64,000 nucleotides of DNA from Anoxybacillus sp. J5B_2022 (GCF_026847645.1 NZ_JAPSMC010000005.1:1-64000); one strand, 5' to 3'. Positions 40,205 through 50,424 are shown, counted from the stretch's first letter. Made by a program: numbers and translations. The notes: generated from the letters alone by a model not told the origin.

Positions 40205-40237
40205 AAGGTGCCCAATCTTTTTGGGACGCCTTTTTGT
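40205..40237 (+). terminator. Imperfect terminator downstream of ypjB
   Basis: AAAGGTGCCCAA pairs imperfectly with TTGGGACGCCTTT around a short loop and is followed by TTTTTG. Confidence 0.6.
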
Positions 40238-40427
40238 TTTCTGTTTCGAGAAAACGTTCTTTTCTGCTAAAATTCATTTTTCCCTTCACAAATCCTCACC
40301 CCTGCTGCTTTTTTCGCCTATTTTTGCGAAAAGAGTGTCACAAAATTCAATTTTCTGCAGTTGCATTTCCCTTATTTCCCGAGTGTAATCAAATTGTATC
40401 GGAATATTTTGCGAAAGGATGAGGTTC

Positions 40428-41321
40428 GTGCAGTATCTTGATTTAAAAATGGATTTTATGTTTAAACAGCTGTTTGGTCACCCAAGCCGCAAGTCGATTA
40501 CGATGGCGTTTTTAAACGCACTTTTGCGTCGAACAGGAGATGACCGTATCGTCGATGTCCAGTTTGAAAACACCGAGCTCACGAAAGAAACGGAAGACGG
40601 AAAAACAGGGCGGTTAGATGTCATCGTTCGGACGAATCGCGGCGAGCGTATTCACGTCGAAATTCAAATTATTCCGCAATATGGCATGCCAGAACGGCTA
40701 TTGTATTACTGGGCGCGGTTGTTTTCGTCTTCGTTATCGAAAGGAGAACGGTACGATACCCTTTCCCCGACGATTATGATTGCCATCCTCAACTACCCAC
40801 TTTTTCCGCATGAAACGGACCGCTTTCATACGATATTCCACCTCCGCGAAGACGAAGAGCAATTTCTTTGGAGCTCTCACCTTGAATTCCATGTACTCGA
40901 CTTGTCACAATTTATGGTAAAATGGAAGAAATACCGTCGAGAAATAAAACAGTCACCGGAATGGCCATGGCTAACGATGTTGTCCGCAGTGGATAGCCGA
41001 TCAAAGAAGGTGGATGAGGAAATGGTTCGCGAATTGGAGGGAGTCGCGATGACAGAACAAGAAATTTTAGAAGCGCTAGAAGAGTGGCAAAATTTAAGCG
41101 TCGATCCAGAAAACCGCTATGCCTACGAGATGCGATTGAAGTGGCTGCTCGATCAACTTTCAAACATTCGTGGCAGTCGGGAGGAAGGATGGAAGGAAGG
41201 ACGAGAACAAGGCATAAAAGAAGCAGTAAGAAAAATGAGCGAAAAAGGCATGAGTGTAGCGGAAATTGCTAATATACTTGATATGAAAGAAGCGGAAGTA
41301 CGTGAGCGATTGAAAGATTAG
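40428..41321 (+). CDS. Rpn-family PD-(D/E)XK nuclease (transposase-like)
   Basis: The 297-residue protein belongs to the Rpn / PDDEXK_2 family, whose E. coli members promote RecA-independent recombination by cutting DNA. Seen here are the family start (DLKMDFMFKQLFG), the nuclease core with D64 (GRLDV) and E78-x-Q80 (VEIQ), and the C-terminal EEGWKEGREQGIKEA helix common in these proteins. A GTG at 40428 after AAAGGATGAGG is preferred; ATG 40419 is possible. It sits between a duplicated ypjB 3' end and has no counterpart in the B. subtilis ypj cluster. Confidence 0.82.
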   Translation: MQYLDLKMDFMFKQLFGHPSRKSITMAFLNALLRRTGDDRIVDVQFENTELTKETEDGKTGRLDVIVRTNRGERIHVEIQIIPQYGMPERLLYYWARLFSSSLSKGERYDTLSPTIMIAILNYPLFPHETDRFHTIFHLREDEEQFLWSSHLEFHVLDLSQFMVKWKKYRREIKQSPEWPWLTMLSAVDSRSKKVDEEMVRELEGVAMTEQEILEALEEWQNLSVDPENRYAYEMRLKWLLDQLSNIRGSREEGWKEGREQGIKEAVRKMSEKGMSVAEIANILDMKEAEVRERLKD

Positions 41322-41322
41322 T

Positions 41323-41424
41323 CTTGATTTTGAGAGGCGGCATCATTGTCGCGACGCTAACGTACGTCGGCTGGCGAAAATATCGTGGAGAAAAACAAAA
41401 AGCTCGTTCACACGAAAAACAATG
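41323..41424 (+). pseudogene. Duplicated 3' end of ypjB
   Basis: In one frame this stretch encodes a YpjB-like C-terminal tail (GGIIVATLTYVGWRKYRGEK...) ending in TGA at 41424. It starts 2 nt after the Rpn stop and has no start codon. A 38-bp core (41335-41372) is identical to 40017-40054 while both flanks diverge. This is the pattern expected if foreign DNA integrated within the ypjB 3' end and left one tail on each side. Confidence 0.85.
41335..41372 (+). repeat. 38-bp exact direct repeat, right copy
   Basis: Identical to 40017-40054. It marks the right border of the segment carrying the Rpn gene. Confidence 0.9.
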
Positions 41425-41428
41425 AAAA

Positions 41429-41462
41429 TGAAGGGGCTGATTGCATCACTCAGCCCCTTTCA
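41429..41462. terminator. Shared terminator of the ypjB region and ypjC
   Basis: A 10-bp stem (41431-41440 with 41450-41459) lies between convergent units, with A/T-rich tails on both strands. It is probably the original terminator of ypjAB. Confidence 0.75.
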
Positions 41463-42338
41463 TCATGATGGATCGATCGGCTGTTTGTTTTCGTCAAGGG
41501 TAAACCCTTCGCCAAGCACGTCATGGACGTCAGTGACGGCGACGAACGCATGCGGGTCAACGGAAGTAATGACGGTTTTTAAGCGCGGCAATTCGTTTTT
41601 CGCCACGACGCAGTAAAGAACGTCCCGCTCACGATTAGTGTACGACCCCCGCCCCTTTAATACGGTCACTCCGCGCTCCATTTCCGTTAAGATTTTCTGG
41701 GCAATTTGTTCGCTTTTCTCCGAAATAATCGTCGCCCCTTTTGCCGCATATCCGCCTTCTTGCATAAAATCAATGACCCGTGCGGCGACAAATACCGCTA
41801 CAAGCGTATACATCGCTTCTCGATACGAAAGATACAAAAGAAGCGATAACGTAATGACGACGGCATCAAACGCAAACATCGTTTTCCCCATGCTAATTCC
41901 TTTGTATTTGTAGACGAGTCTTGCAATAATATCAACCCCACCGGTCGTTCCACCATAACGGAAAATAATCCCAAGTCCAATCCCGACAAATACGCCTGCA
42001 AATAGGGCGGCAAGCGTCAAGTCATGCTTGAGCGGCATGTGAATCGCAAACCGTTGGAAAATCCAAAGAAACACCGACAGCCCAACCGTTCCAATGACCG
42101 TGTAGAAAAACGATTGGCGGCCGAGCAATTTCCAGCCGAGAAAAAAAAGCGGAATGTTTAACGCTAAGTTTGTAAACGACGGGTCCATGCCGAACAAAAA
42201 ATAAAGAAGAAGTGTGATGCCTGTAATCCCGCCTTCCGCTAAGTTGTTTTGCATATTAAAGTGAACGAGTCCAAACGCGAAAATCGCCGCGCCCAATAAA
42301 ATAAACGCGATATTTTTTATTTTTAACCCAAAAACCAT
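41463..42338 (-). CDS. ypjC: YitT-family membrane protein YpjC
   Basis: The 291-residue protein has five to six membrane helices (about 5-175) with the conserved FGGTTGGVDIIA-type segment, then a soluble C-terminal DUF2179 domain (about 215-285, VTVLKGRGSYTNRERDVLYCVV). The substrate is unknown. The start at 42338 follows GGAGGTGG on the minus strand; the longer frame to 42446 has no site. It is transcribed against its neighbours, as in B. subtilis. Confidence 0.88.
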   Translation of the reverse strand: MVFGLKIKNIAFILLGAAIFAFGLVHFNMQNNLAEGGITGITLLLYFLFGMDPSFTNLALNIPLFFLGWKLLGRQSFFYTVIGTVGLSVFLWIFQRFAIHMPLKHDLTLAALFAGVFVGIGLGIIFRYGGTTGGVDIIARLVYKYKGISMGKTMFAFDAVVITLSLLLYLSYREAMYTLVAVFVAARVIDFMQEGGYAAKGATIISEKSEQIAQKILTEMERGVTVLKGRGSYTNRERDVLYCVVAKNELPRLKTVITSVDPHAFVAVTDVHDVLGEGFTLDENKQPIDPS

Positions 42339-42469
42339 ACGCCACCTCCGCTCGATAATAGTCAGCGCCTTCATTATAGAGGAAGTTGTCCGTTTCGGCA
42401 ATGCAGGAGAAAAATATTTGTCAAAACCGCTGTGATTCGCTAACATGAAAGCATGAGAGGTGACGCTTT

Positions 42470-42805
42470 GTGGCAGAAAAAACGATCAAACAAGTACAAC
42501 AAGAAGTCGATGCATACATAAGCCAATTTAAAGAAGGATATTTTAGCCCGTTAGCGATGCTCGCACGATTAACGGAAGAACTAGGCGAACTCGCAGGGGA
42601 AGTCAATCATTATTACGGCGAAAAGCCAAAAAAGAAAACGGAAAAAGAAAAAACAATCGAAGAGGAGCTAGGTGATTTATTGTTTGTCCTTATTTGTTTT
42701 GCCAATTCGCTTCATATCGATTTGCAAGAAGCGCACGATTCCGTGATGGAAAAGTTTCGCACGCGCGATGAACACCGTTGGACAAGAAAGGATGGGAACG
42801 AATGA
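42470..42805 (+). CDS. ypjD: MazG-like nucleotide pyrophosphohydrolase
   Basis: The 111-residue protein is an all-alpha NTP-PPase with [10 protein letters not shown] and [11 protein letters not shown], the two acidic Mg2+-binding helices (ExxE and ExxxD). It probably cleaves non-canonical or excess NTPs to NMP and PPi; the substrate is not known. The GTG at 42470 follows GAGAGGTGA. It overlaps dapB by 4 nt. Confidence 0.9.
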   Translation: MAEKTIKQVQQEVDAYISQFKEGYFSPLAMLARLTEELGELAGEVNHYYGEKPKKKTEKEKTIEEELGDLLFVLICFANSLHIDLQEAHDSVMEKFRTRDEHRWTRKDGNE

Positions 42806-43602
42806 ACCAAATTAAAGTAGCAATCGCCGGGCCGCGCGGACGCATGGGAAGAGAAGCGGTTGCGTTAGTACATCAGACAGAGCATTTTGCACTAGTCGCC
42901 GTCATTGACCGGAAACATGACGGGAAAGATTTAGCCGAACTAGACGGCTTTTCCGGCATTCATGCGCCGATTTATACCGACATCGAACGTTGTTTTCAAG
43001 AAACAAAACCAGATGTCCTTATTGATTTAACGACGCCAGAAAGCGGGAAATACCACACCGAACTTGCCTTGCAATACGGCGTTCGCCCCGTCGTCGGAAC
43101 GACAGGATTTACAGAAGACGATATTGAGCGGCTAACGAAGCTTGCCGAGGAAAAAGGGATTGGCGCGATTATTGCCCCGAACTTTGCGATTGGTGCGATT
43201 TTAATGATGAAGTTCGCACAAATGGCAGCGAAATATTTTCAAGATGTCGAAATTATTGAGTTACATCACGACCAAAAGCTTGACGCGCCATCGGGGACGG
43301 CGGTGAAAACGGCGCAATTAATTGCGGACATACGCCCGCCGAAAAAACAAGGGCATCCGGATGAAAAAGAAACGTTAAAAGGAGCGCGTGGCGCGGAATA
43401 CGATGGCATTCGCATTCATAGCGTTCGCTTACCAGGGTTCGTCGCCCATCAAGAGGTGATTTTTGGCGGCAATGGACAAGCGTTAACGATTCGCCACGAT
43501 TCGTTCCACCGCGGATCGTTTATGTCCGGTGTCAAATTATCGGTGGAAACAGTGATGAAGCTGCAAACGCTTGTGTACGGGCTCGAACATATTATCGAAT
43601 GA
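42802..43602 (+). CDS. dapB: 4-hydroxy-tetrahydrodipicolinate reductase
   Basis: This NAD(P)H-dependent enzyme acts in the lysine/diaminopimelate pathway, which also feeds spore dipicolinate. The 266-residue protein has [10 protein letters not shown] (nucleotide binding), the DLTTPESGK segment, catalytic [17 protein letters not shown] and the [13 protein letters not shown] region. ATG 42802 overlaps the ypjD stop. Confidence 0.96.
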   Translation: MNQIKVAIAGPRGRMGREAVALVHQTEHFALVAVIDRKHDGKDLAELDGFSGIHAPIYTDIERCFQETKPDVLIDLTTPESGKYHTELALQYGVRPVVGTTGFTEDDIERLTKLAEEKGIGAIIAPNFAIGAILMMKFAQMAAKYFQDVEIIELHHDQKLDAPSGTAVKTAQLIADIRPPKKQGHPDEKETLKGARGAEYDGIRIHSVRLPGFVAHQEVIFGGNGQALTIRHDSFHRGSFMSGVKLSVETVMKLQTLVYGLEHIIE

Positions 43603-43623
43603 AAAGTGAAGCGGGGGATAGTG

Positions 43624-44046
43624 ATGAAAATTGCGTTAATTGCCCATGACAAAAAGAAGGCGGAAATGATTCAATTTGTCACCGCGTACGAACCAATTTT
43701 AGCGCCGCATGAGCTATATGCGACGGGAACGACTGGTGCGCGCATTGAGGAAGCAACGAGTTTGCGCGTGCACCGCTTTCGCTCTGGTCCGTTAGGTGGC
43801 GACCAAGAAATTGGTGCGCTCATCGCTCGCAATGAAATGGATATGGTCATCTTTTTCCGCGACCCGTTAACGGCGCAGCCGCATGAACCAGACGTAAGCG
43901 CGCTCATGCGCTTATGCGACGTGTATGCTGTACCGCTAGCGACTAACATCGGAACGGCAGAATTGCTCATTAAAGGGCTTGAGCGCGGTGACTTGGCATG
44001 GCGAAACATCGTTCACGAAAGACAAGGTGAGCAGCATGGATCATGA
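43624..44046 (+). CDS. mgsA: Methylglyoxal synthase
   Basis: This converts dihydroxyacetone phosphate to methylglyoxal and phosphate, a bypass under sugar-phosphate stress. The 140-residue protein has [10 protein letters not shown], the phosphate-binding ATGTTG, and catalytic [14 protein letters not shown]. Placement next to bacillithiol genes is functional: bacillithiol helps detoxify methylglyoxal. The ATG at 43624 follows GCGGGGGATAG. It overlaps bshB1 by 11 nt. Confidence 0.95.
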   Translation: MKIALIAHDKKKAEMIQFVTAYEPILAPHELYATGTTGARIEEATSLRVHRFRSGPLGGDQEIGALIARNEMDMVIFFRDPLTAQPHEPDVSALMRLCDVYAVPLATNIGTAELLIKGLERGDLAWRNIVHERQGEQHGS

Positions 44047-44749
44047 ACAGCTGCACATGTTAGCATTCGGCGCCCATCCGGACGATGTCGAAATCGGCAT
44101 GGGCGGAACGATCGCTAAATATGCGCAACAAGGCTATGCGATTGGCATTTGCGACTTAACGTTGGCGGAATTGTCATCGAACGGCACGGTCGACATGCGG
44201 CAAAAAGAAGCCGAACGTGCCGCTCAACTGTTAGGAGTGAAAACACGGCTTAATCTTCGCCTCCCAGACCGCGGCTTGTATAAAACAGAAGAAGCGCTCC
44301 GGCAAATTGCCACGGTCATTCGCCAATACCGCCCGCGCATTGTTTTCGCGCCGTATTGGGTCGACCGCCATCCGGACCATGCCAATTGCGCATTTCTTGT
44401 TGAAGAAGCAGTGTTTTCAGCAGGCATTCACCGCTATGAAGCAGGTGGATATTCTGCCCACCGTGTGCGGTCGCTTTATTATTACATGATTAATGCGTAC
44501 GACCGTCCGCATTTTGTCGTTGATATTAGCGACACGATTGAAACGAAACTTGCAAGCTTGCGCGCATACGAAAGTCAGTTTGAAAAGACGGCACAATCGG
44601 TCGATACACCGTTAACGAACGGTTATATCGAAACCGTCGAGAGCAGGGAGCGGTTATGGGGAAAACAAGTCGGTGTCGAGTTTGCCGAAGGATTTATAAC
44701 GAAACAGCCGCTTGTGATTTCACACGATTTAATAGGAGAGAAACTATGA
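44036..44749 (+). CDS. bshB1: Bacillithiol synthesis deacetylase BshB1
   Basis: This removes acetyl from GlcNAc-malate, the second step in making bacillithiol. The 237-residue LmbE/PIG-L-fold protein has the zinc/catalytic [13 protein letters not shown] near the N-terminus and the HPDHANC block. ATG 44036, after GGTGAG, lies inside the mgsA 3' end. It overlaps bshA by ATGA. Confidence 0.94.
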   Translation: MDHEQLHMLAFGAHPDDVEIGMGGTIAKYAQQGYAIGICDLTLAELSSNGTVDMRQKEAERAAQLLGVKTRLNLRLPDRGLYKTEEALRQIATVIRQYRPRIVFAPYWVDRHPDHANCAFLVEEAVFSAGIHRYEAGGYSAHRVRSLYYYMINAYDRPHFVVDISDTIETKLASLRAYESQFEKTAQSVDTPLTNGYIETVESRERLWGKQVGVEFAEGFITKQPLVISHDLIGEKL

Positions 44750-45882
44750 GATTGAAAATAGGCATCGTTTGTTATCCAACGGTCGGCGGCTCTGGCGTTG
44801 TCGCCACCGAACTAGGAAAATTAATGGCAGAAAAAGGGCACGAAATTCACTTTATTTCTTCAAGCATGCCGTTTCGCCTAAATAAAGTGTATTGCAACAT
44901 TTATTACCATGAAGTGACGGTCAACCAATATTCTGTTTTTCAATATCCGCCATATGACCTTGCGCTTGCAAGCAAAATCGCGGAAGTGACGAATCGGGAG
45001 AAGCTCGATGTGCTGCACGTTCATTACGCGATTCCGCACGCTGTTTGCGCAGTGCTCGCCAAGCAAATGGTCGACCGCGATGTAAAAATCGTAACGACAC
45101 TACACGGGACAGATATTACCGTTCTCGGTTATGATCCGTCGTTAAGCGATATGATTAAATTCGGCATTGAACAATCGGATGTCGTAACCGCTGTATCGAA
45201 TGCGCTTGTCAAGCAAACGTACGAACTTCTCGATGTGCAAAAAGAGATTCACACCGTTTACAATTTTGTCGATGAACGTGTATATCGGAAAAAAAATGTC
45301 CATCATTTAAAAGAAGAGTATGGCATAGGAGATCATGAAAAAGTGATCATTCATGTTTCCAACTTTCGCAAAGTCAAACGCGTGCCGGATGTCATCCGCG
45401 CGTTTTCGCTTGTTCGCAGCCAAATTCCGACGAAGCTGCTCCTTGTCGGCGATGGACCGGAAATGACCGTTGTCTGCCGGCTTATGAAGGAATTGGGATT
45501 GACAGAAGACGTTCGCTGTTTAGGAAAACAAGAAAACTTGGAAGAATTGTATTCGATCAGCGATGTGAAATGGCTGCTATCGGAAAAAGAAAGCTTCGGC
45601 CTTGTGTTGCTTGAAGCGATGGCGTGCGGCGTTCCGTGCGTCGGCACGAACATCGGCGGCATTCCGGAAGTGATTGAAGACGGAAAAACGGGGTTTCTTT
45701 GCGAGCTTGGCCATATCGAAGAAGTCGCCGAAAAAACGTTGCGAATGTTGAAAGACGACAAACTTCATACATACATGGCTGAACAGGCGTTAAAAACCGT
45801 TTACGACAAATTTCATTCGCAACAAATCGTCAAGCAATACGAAAACATTTATTTTTCGTTGATGAAAGGGGTGAAGCGATGA
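44746..45882 (+). CDS. bshA: N-acetyl-alpha-D-glucosaminyl L-malate synthase BshA
   Basis: This glycosyltransferase joins UDP-GlcNAc to L-malate, the first step of bacillithiol synthesis. The 378-residue GT4/GT-B protein has [19 protein letters not shown] at the N-terminus and the C-terminal [34 protein letters not shown]-sugar site in order. ATG 44746 overlaps the bshB1 stop and follows AGGAGAG. Confidence 0.95.
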   Translation: MRLKIGIVCYPTVGGSGVVATELGKLMAEKGHEIHFISSSMPFRLNKVYCNIYYHEVTVNQYSVFQYPPYDLALASKIAEVTNREKLDVLHVHYAIPHAVCAVLAKQMVDRDVKIVTTLHGTDITVLGYDPSLSDMIKFGIEQSDVVTAVSNALVKQTYELLDVQKEIHTVYNFVDERVYRKKNVHHLKEEYGIGDHEKVIIHVSNFRKVKRVPDVIRAFSLVRSQIPTKLLLVGDGPEMTVVCRLMKELGLTEDVRCLGKQENLEELYSISDVKWLLSEKESFGLVLLEAMACGVPCVGTNIGGIPEVIEDGKTGFLCELGHIEEVAEKTLRMLKDDKLHTYMAEQALKTVYDKFHSQQIVKQYENIYFSLMKGVKR

Positions 45883-47093
45883 AAGAGCCGTTTCGCCGCG
45901 CGCTCGGCATCATTCGCACATTGAAGCAGCACGGATATGAAGCCTATTTTGTCGGAGGAGCGGTTCGTGATCATTTGCTGAACCGGCCGATCGGTGATGT
46001 TGACATCGCCACATCGGCGTTGCCGGAAGAAGTGATGGCGATATTTCCGAAAACGGTTCCTGTCGGGCTGAAACATGGCACGGTCGTTGTGCTTCATGAT
46101 GGAACGCCATATGAAGTGACGACATTTCGGACGGAAGGAACGTATGAAAAATATCGCCGGCCGGAGTCGGTCACATTTGTCCGCTCGCTTCGTAAAGATC
46201 TCGAGCGGCGCGATTTTACGATGAATGCGATCGCAATGGATGAAACGGGGCAGTTGATCGACCCGTTCGGCGGACAGCAGGCGATCGCCGAGCAGGTCAT
46301 TTGCACGGTCGGAGCGGCGAAAGATCGCTTTTCCGAAGATGCGCTGCGCATGATGCGTGCCATCCGTTTCGTCAGCCAGCTCGGATTTCAGCTTGCGAAA
46401 GAAACGAAGCAGGCGATCATCGAACACGCTTCCCTTCTTGCGCACATTTCCGTCGAGCGAAAGACGGTCGAGTTTGAAAAATTAATGGCTGGTCCGTTTT
46501 CGGCCGCTGCGTTTTCGTTGTTAGTGGAAACAAATACGTTTCTATATTTGCCAGGGCTCGCTGGAAAACGCGCAGAGTTGCAAAAGCTTTCCCAATACGA
46601 ATGGACAGCGCTCACTTCGCCGGCGGAACGATGGGGTTTTCTCGTCTATTTACTTCATGTAGAGCGAGTTTCTCTCTTTTTGCGTCAGTGGAAACTGTCG
46701 AACCGGCTGATGAAAGACGTGCAAACGATTTTATATGCACTCTCTGTCGTCCGTTCTTTTGCTGATTGGACGAACGAGCGACTATATGAGATAGGCGCAA
46801 CAGCCGCTTTCGCAGCGGAAACGGTGCGCTCGCTCGTCAACGGGGAAAATAGCACGCAAAACGTTCAGAAGCTGCGTCAACGATTGGCAGCGCTTCCGAT
46901 TCAAGATCGGAGCGAGTTGGCGGTGACGGGGAAAGATGTCATCGAATGGTACAACCAGCGTGGCGGACCGTGGGTGGCGCAAACGTTGCAACAAATCGAG
47001 CAGGCGGTTTTAGCCGGTCTTGTAGAAAATGAGAAGGAGCGGATTAAGGAGTGGCTCATTCGATGGAATCAGACACACGAAAAAAATTGTTAG
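45879..47093 (+). CDS. cca: CCA tRNA nucleotidyltransferase
   Basis: This adds or repairs the CCA end of tRNAs without a template. The 404-residue class II enzyme, the same length as the Geobacillus enzyme, has the nucleotidyltransferase motif GGAVRDHLL with metal ligands D40 and D42 (GDVDIAT), and [10 protein letters not shown] plus [12 protein letters not shown] of the neck. It overlaps bshA by 4 nt and birA by 31 nt. Confidence 0.95.
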   Translation: MKEPFRRALGIIRTLKQHGYEAYFVGGAVRDHLLNRPIGDVDIATSALPEEVMAIFPKTVPVGLKHGTVVVLHDGTPYEVTTFRTEGTYEKYRRPESVTFVRSLRKDLERRDFTMNAIAMDETGQLIDPFGGQQAIAEQVICTVGAAKDRFSEDALRMMRAIRFVSQLGFQLAKETKQAIIEHASLLAHISVERKTVEFEKLMAGPFSAAAFSLLVETNTFLYLPGLAGKRAELQKLSQYEWTALTSPAERWGFLVYLLHVERVSLFLRQWKLSNRLMKDVQTILYALSVVRSFADWTNERLYEIGATAAFAAETVRSLVNGENSTQNVQKLRQRLAALPIQDRSELAVTGKDVIEWYNQRGGPWVAQTLQQIEQAVLAGLVENEKERIKEWLIRWNQTHEKNC

Positions 47094-48040
47094 AGCTGTT
47101 TTCGGAAGCGAAAGGCGATTTCATTTCCGGACAAAAAATTAGCGAAATTCTCGGCTGTTCGCGAACGGCCGTATGGAAGCATATTGAAGAGTTGCGGAAA
47201 GAGGGGTTTGAACTTGAGGCGGTGCGTCGGCTCGGCTATCGAATCGTCAACACACCGGATAAAGTAACCGCTAACGAAATTCGCCTTGGATTGAAAACGG
47301 ATATATTCGGGCAAGTGATCCATTACGAAGAAGAAGTAGCATCGACGCAAAAAATTGCCCACCAGCTTGCCCAAGAAGGCGCAAAAGAAGGAACGCTTGT
47401 CGTCGCGGAATTGCAGACGGCTGGACGCGGACGGATGGACCGAAAATGGTTTTCGCCAAAAGGGACGGGGATTTGGATGAGTTTAATTTTGCGTCCGCCG
47501 ATTCCGCCGCAAAAAACGCCGCAGTTGACGCTGCTTTCGGCGGTGGCCATCGCACAGGCGATCCAAGAAGTAACCGGACTCGTTCCGGACATTAAATGGC
47601 CGAACGATATTTTAATTCATGGCAAAAAATGTGTAGGAATTTTAACTGAGCTGCAAGCTGATCCAGACCGTGTCCATTCGGTCATTATCGGCATGGGGTT
47701 GAACGTCAACCACGAACGCGATCAGTTTCCAGAAGAACTGCGCGATATTGCCACGTCGCTAGCCATTGAGAAAGGTGAAAAAATAAAGCGCGCGAAACTG
47801 ATTCAAGAAATATTGACAAAAATGGAAACGTTATATCGTCAATATTTACAACACGGCTTTTTGCCGATTAAACTGTTATGGGAAGGATATGCGATCAGCA
47901 TCGGCAAAGAAATTACGGCGCGCATGCTCAATGGAACGATTCGCGGCATCGCCCGCGGCATTACGGAAGAAGGGGTATTGATGCTCGAAGATGCGGACGG
48001 CGTTGTCCATTACATTCATTCTGCGGATATTTCCTTCTAG
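47063..48040 (+). CDS. birA: Biotin operon repressor / biotin-protein ligase BirA
   Basis: This loads biotin onto carboxylases and, as a dimer, represses biotin genes. The 325-residue protein has an N-terminal winged helix (about 5-60, SGQKISEILGCSRTAVWKHIEEL), the ligase core with AGRGRMDRKWFSP and KWPNDI, and an SH3-like C-terminal domain. ATG 47063 follows AAGGAG by 11 nt; the GTG at 47051 has no room for a site. It lies within the 3' end of cca. Confidence 0.94.
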   Translation: MESDTRKKLLELFSEAKGDFISGQKISEILGCSRTAVWKHIEELRKEGFELEAVRRLGYRIVNTPDKVTANEIRLGLKTDIFGQVIHYEEEVASTQKIAHQLAQEGAKEGTLVVAELQTAGRGRMDRKWFSPKGTGIWMSLILRPPIPPQKTPQLTLLSAVAIAQAIQEVTGLVPDIKWPNDILIHGKKCVGILTELQADPDRVHSVIIGMGLNVNHERDQFPEELRDIATSLAIEKGEKIKRAKLIQEILTKMETLYRQYLQHGFLPIKLLWEGYAISIGKEITARMLNGTIRGIARGITEEGVLMLEDADGVVHYIHSADISF

Positions 48041-48057
48041 CGAAAATGTTAGAATTT

Positions 48058-48066
48058 TGTTAAAAT
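48058..48066 (+). promoter_or_regulatory. Extended -10 promoter of panBCD
   Basis: TGTTAAAAT matches an extended -10 just after birA, about 207 nt before panB; the -35 is weak. Confidence 0.45.
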
Positions 48067-48073
48067 ACAGCTG

Positions 48074-48228
48074 AAAGGGCAGTATCTTTCGTAAAGAACT
48101 GCACCATCGAAAAAGGAACGAAATTGGAAGCGATCTGCCTTGATCCGTCGTAGGACTGGGACAGAGGGATGAACTCGACCGATACATACACGTCCTTCTT
48201 TCTCTAGGCAGGGAAAGAAGGTTTTTTT
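48074..48228 (+). promoter_or_regulatory. Structured panBCD leader with intrinsic terminator (candidate riboswitch/attenuator)
   Basis: The leader starts with a hairpin of two stems (48079-48083 with 48098-48102; 48085-48089 with 48093-48097) around a single bulged A at 48084. It ends in a terminator (48194-48202 with 48213-48221, T7). The terminator loop AGGCAG (48206-48211) can pair with CTGCCT (48135-48140), a possible alternative fold. An RNA called the pan motif is known upstream of pan genes in Firmicutes; membership is inferred from place and bulged-A hairpin only. No T-box sequence is present. Confidence 0.55.
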
Positions 48229-48272
48229 ATTCGGTGATTCATCTCCTCTGCAAACAAAGAGGAGGGAAACGA

Positions 48273-49112
48273 ATGAAAACGAAAAGCGATTTTTTGAAAA
48301 TGAAAGAAGCGAAAGAACCGATTGTCATGCTGACAGCGTACGATTTTCCGTCGGCGAAGCTCGCGGAAGCGGCAGGGGTCGATATGATTCTTGTCGGCGA
48401 TTCGCTCGGCATGGTCGTATTAGGGTATGACTCGACGATTCCCGTGACAGTGGAGGATATGGTTCATCATACGAAAGCAGTGCGCCGCGGTGCGATGAAT
48501 ACGTTTATCGTGACCGATATGCCGTTTATGTCGTACCATGTATCGAAAGAAGATGCGCTTCGTAATGCGCAGCGTATCATGCAGCAAGCGGGCGCGAATG
48601 CGGTGAAAGTAGAAGGTGCCGACGAAGTGGTCGATGTCATTCGCGCGTTAACGAGAGCAGGCGTTCCAGTCGTGGCGCATTTAGGATTAACGCCGCAATC
48701 GGTTGGTGTACTCGGTGGTTATAAGGTGCAAGGAAAAGATGCGGAAAGCGCTCGCAAACTGTTGAACGACGCGAAATTGTGTGAACAAGCTGGCGCTATT
48801 GCGCTCGTTCTTGAATGTGTGCCGAAGCAGTTAGCTGCCGAAATAACAAAACAGCTGACGATTCCGACGATCGGCATCGGCGCTGGCGATGAAGTCGACG
48901 GTCAAGTGCTTGTGTATCACGATGTGCTCGGCTACGGAGTAGAGCGTGTGCCGAAGTTTGTCAAGCAATATGCGAACGTGCAAGAAACGATTCATCACGC
49001 GCTCTCTAGCTATGTGGCAGAAGTGAAACTTCGCCAATTTCCAGAAAGCCCGCACATGTTTACGATGAAAGAAGAAGAATGGGTTGCGTTATATGGAGGA
49101 AAACAATCATGA
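48273..49112 (+). CDS. panB: 3-methyl-2-oxobutanoate hydroxymethyltransferase
   Basis: This makes ketopantoate from alpha-ketoisovalerate and methylene-tetrahydrofolate. The 279-residue TIM barrel has [32 protein letters not shown] and VKVEGADE. The ATG at 48273 follows GAGGAGGG. It overlaps panC by ATGA. Expression probably depends on the leader terminator upstream. Confidence 0.95.
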   Translation: MKTKSDFLKMKEAKEPIVMLTAYDFPSAKLAEAAGVDMILVGDSLGMVVLGYDSTIPVTVEDMVHHTKAVRRGAMNTFIVTDMPFMSYHVSKEDALRNAQRIMQQAGANAVKVEGADEVVDVIRALTRAGVPVVAHLGLTPQSVGVLGGYKVQGKDAESARKLLNDAKLCEQAGAIALVLECVPKQLAAEITKQLTIPTIGIGAGDEVDGQVLVYHDVLGYGVERVPKFVKQYANVQETIHHALSSYVAEVKLRQFPESPHMFTMKEEEWVALYGGKQS

Positions 49113-49960
49113 TTGTCGTGACTACCATTAAAGAGATGCAGCAAAAAATGATCGAATATCGGAAAGAAGGCAAAACGATCGGCTTTGTCCCGACGATGGG
49201 CTATTTGCATGAAGGGCATGTGGCGCTGTTACAAGCGGCGCGAAAAGAAAACGACGTCGTCGTACTAAGTGTGTTTGTCAACCCGTTGCAATTTGGTCCG
49301 AACGAAGATTTTGACCGTTACCCGCGCGACATTGTGCGCGATGAGCAAATTGCGAAAGAAGCCGGTGTCGATGTGTTGTTTTATCCGTCCGTTGCCGAAA
49401 TGTACCCGCGGCCGTTAAGCGTGCAAGTCGTCGTCAAAGAGCGCGTGGACGTGCTTTGCGGAAAATCAAGGCCGGGACATTTTGACGGAGTAGCAACGGT
49501 GTTGACGAAATTGTTTCATATCGTCATGCCGACGCGGGCGTATTTCGGCATGAAAGACGCCCAGCAAGTCGCTGTGGTGGACGGACTGATTCGCGATTTC
49601 CATTTTCCGATTGAGCTAGTAGCGGTTCCGACTGTTCGCGAAGCGGATGGGTTGGCGAAAAGTTCGCGCAACGTCTATTTATCAGAGGAAGAGCGAAAAG
49701 AAGCACCGGCGTTGTATGCGGCGCTAAAAAAAGCGAAAGTCGCGATCGAAAACGGATTGCGTGACCCACGAGCGGTGCGCGCGCTTGTCGAAGATCATTT
49801 GAAAACATATACGAACGGCGTGATCGATTACGTCGAAGTGTATTCATATCCGGAATTAAAGCCGCTTGAAAAATTAGCTGGAAAAATCATCATTGCGCTC
49901 GCTGTTCGGTTTACAAATGCACGGCTCATTGATAATATTACTGTTGACGTGGAATCATGA
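49109..49960 (+). CDS. panC: Pantothenate synthetase
   Basis: This condenses pantoate and beta-alanine with ATP. The 283-residue protein has the adenylate-forming signature [25 protein letters not shown] and the C-terminal [12 protein letters not shown] 49109 after ATGGAGG overlaps the panB stop. panD follows 16 nt later. Confidence 0.95.
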   Translation: MIVVTTIKEMQQKMIEYRKEGKTIGFVPTMGYLHEGHVALLQAARKENDVVVLSVFVNPLQFGPNEDFDRYPRDIVRDEQIAKEAGVDVLFYPSVAEMYPRPLSVQVVVKERVDVLCGKSRPGHFDGVATVLTKLFHIVMPTRAYFGMKDAQQVAVVDGLIRDFHFPIELVAVPTVREADGLAKSSRNVYLSEEERKEAPALYAALKKAKVAIENGLRDPRAVRALVEDHLKTYTNGVIDYVEVYSYPELKPLEKLAGKIIIALAVRFTNARLIDNITVDVES

Positions 49961-49976
49961 AAAAAGGGGGAGCATT

Positions 49977-50360
49977 ATGTTCCGTACATTAATGAACGCG
50001 AAAATTCATCGTGCCCGTGTGACGGAAGCGAACTTAAATTACGTCGGGAGCATTACGATTGATGCGGATATTTTAGATGCAGTCGGCATGGTGGCGAACG
50101 AAAAAGTACAAATCGTCAACAACAATAACGGGGCACGTTTTGAAACATATATTATTCCAGGGGAGCGCGGCAGCGGCGTGTTTTGCTTAAACGGCGCGGC
50201 TGCACGCCTCGTACAAAAAGATGACATTATTATCGTTATTTCTTATGCGCTCGTTCCGGAAGAAAAAATTGCGGAACATCGTCCGAAAGTTGCGATTATG
50301 GACGAAAACAACCGCATTAAGCAGCTGATCGCCGAAGAGCCAGCGCATACGATTTTATAA
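49977..50360 (+). CDS. panD: Aspartate 1-decarboxylase
   Basis: This makes beta-alanine for pantothenate. The 127-residue proenzyme self-cleaves at Gly-Ser in NYVGSITID (Gly24-Ser25) to form the pyruvoyl group; this site is intact. The ATG at 49977 follows AAAAGGGGGAG. Together panB, panC and panD supply every enzyme in the pantothenate-specific branch except ketopantoate reductase. Confidence 0.95.
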   Translation: MFRTLMNAKIHRARVTEANLNYVGSITIDADILDAVGMVANEKVQIVNNNNGARFETYIIPGERGSGVFCLNGAAARLVQKDDIIIVISYALVPEEKIAEHRPKVAIMDENNRIKQLIAEEPAHTIL

Positions 50361-50400
50361 GAGGGAAGGGGGCTGTTTCTCGAAGGAGAACGCCCCTCTT
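50359..50400 (+). promoter_or_regulatory. Hairpin between panD and dinG
   Basis: AAGAGGG (50359-50365) pairs with CCCTCTT (50394-50400) and an inner TTCTC/GAGAA stem forms, but there is no T run. It may be a processing or weak termination signal. Confidence 0.35.
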
Positions 50401-50424
50401 ATTACGCAATTTTGAGGTGGAACA

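Noticed and set aside
48074-48228. T-box riboswitch before panB
   Set aside because: The conserved T-box sequence (AGGGTGGnACCGCG) is absent, and the downstream genes are not aminoacylation or amino acid genes.
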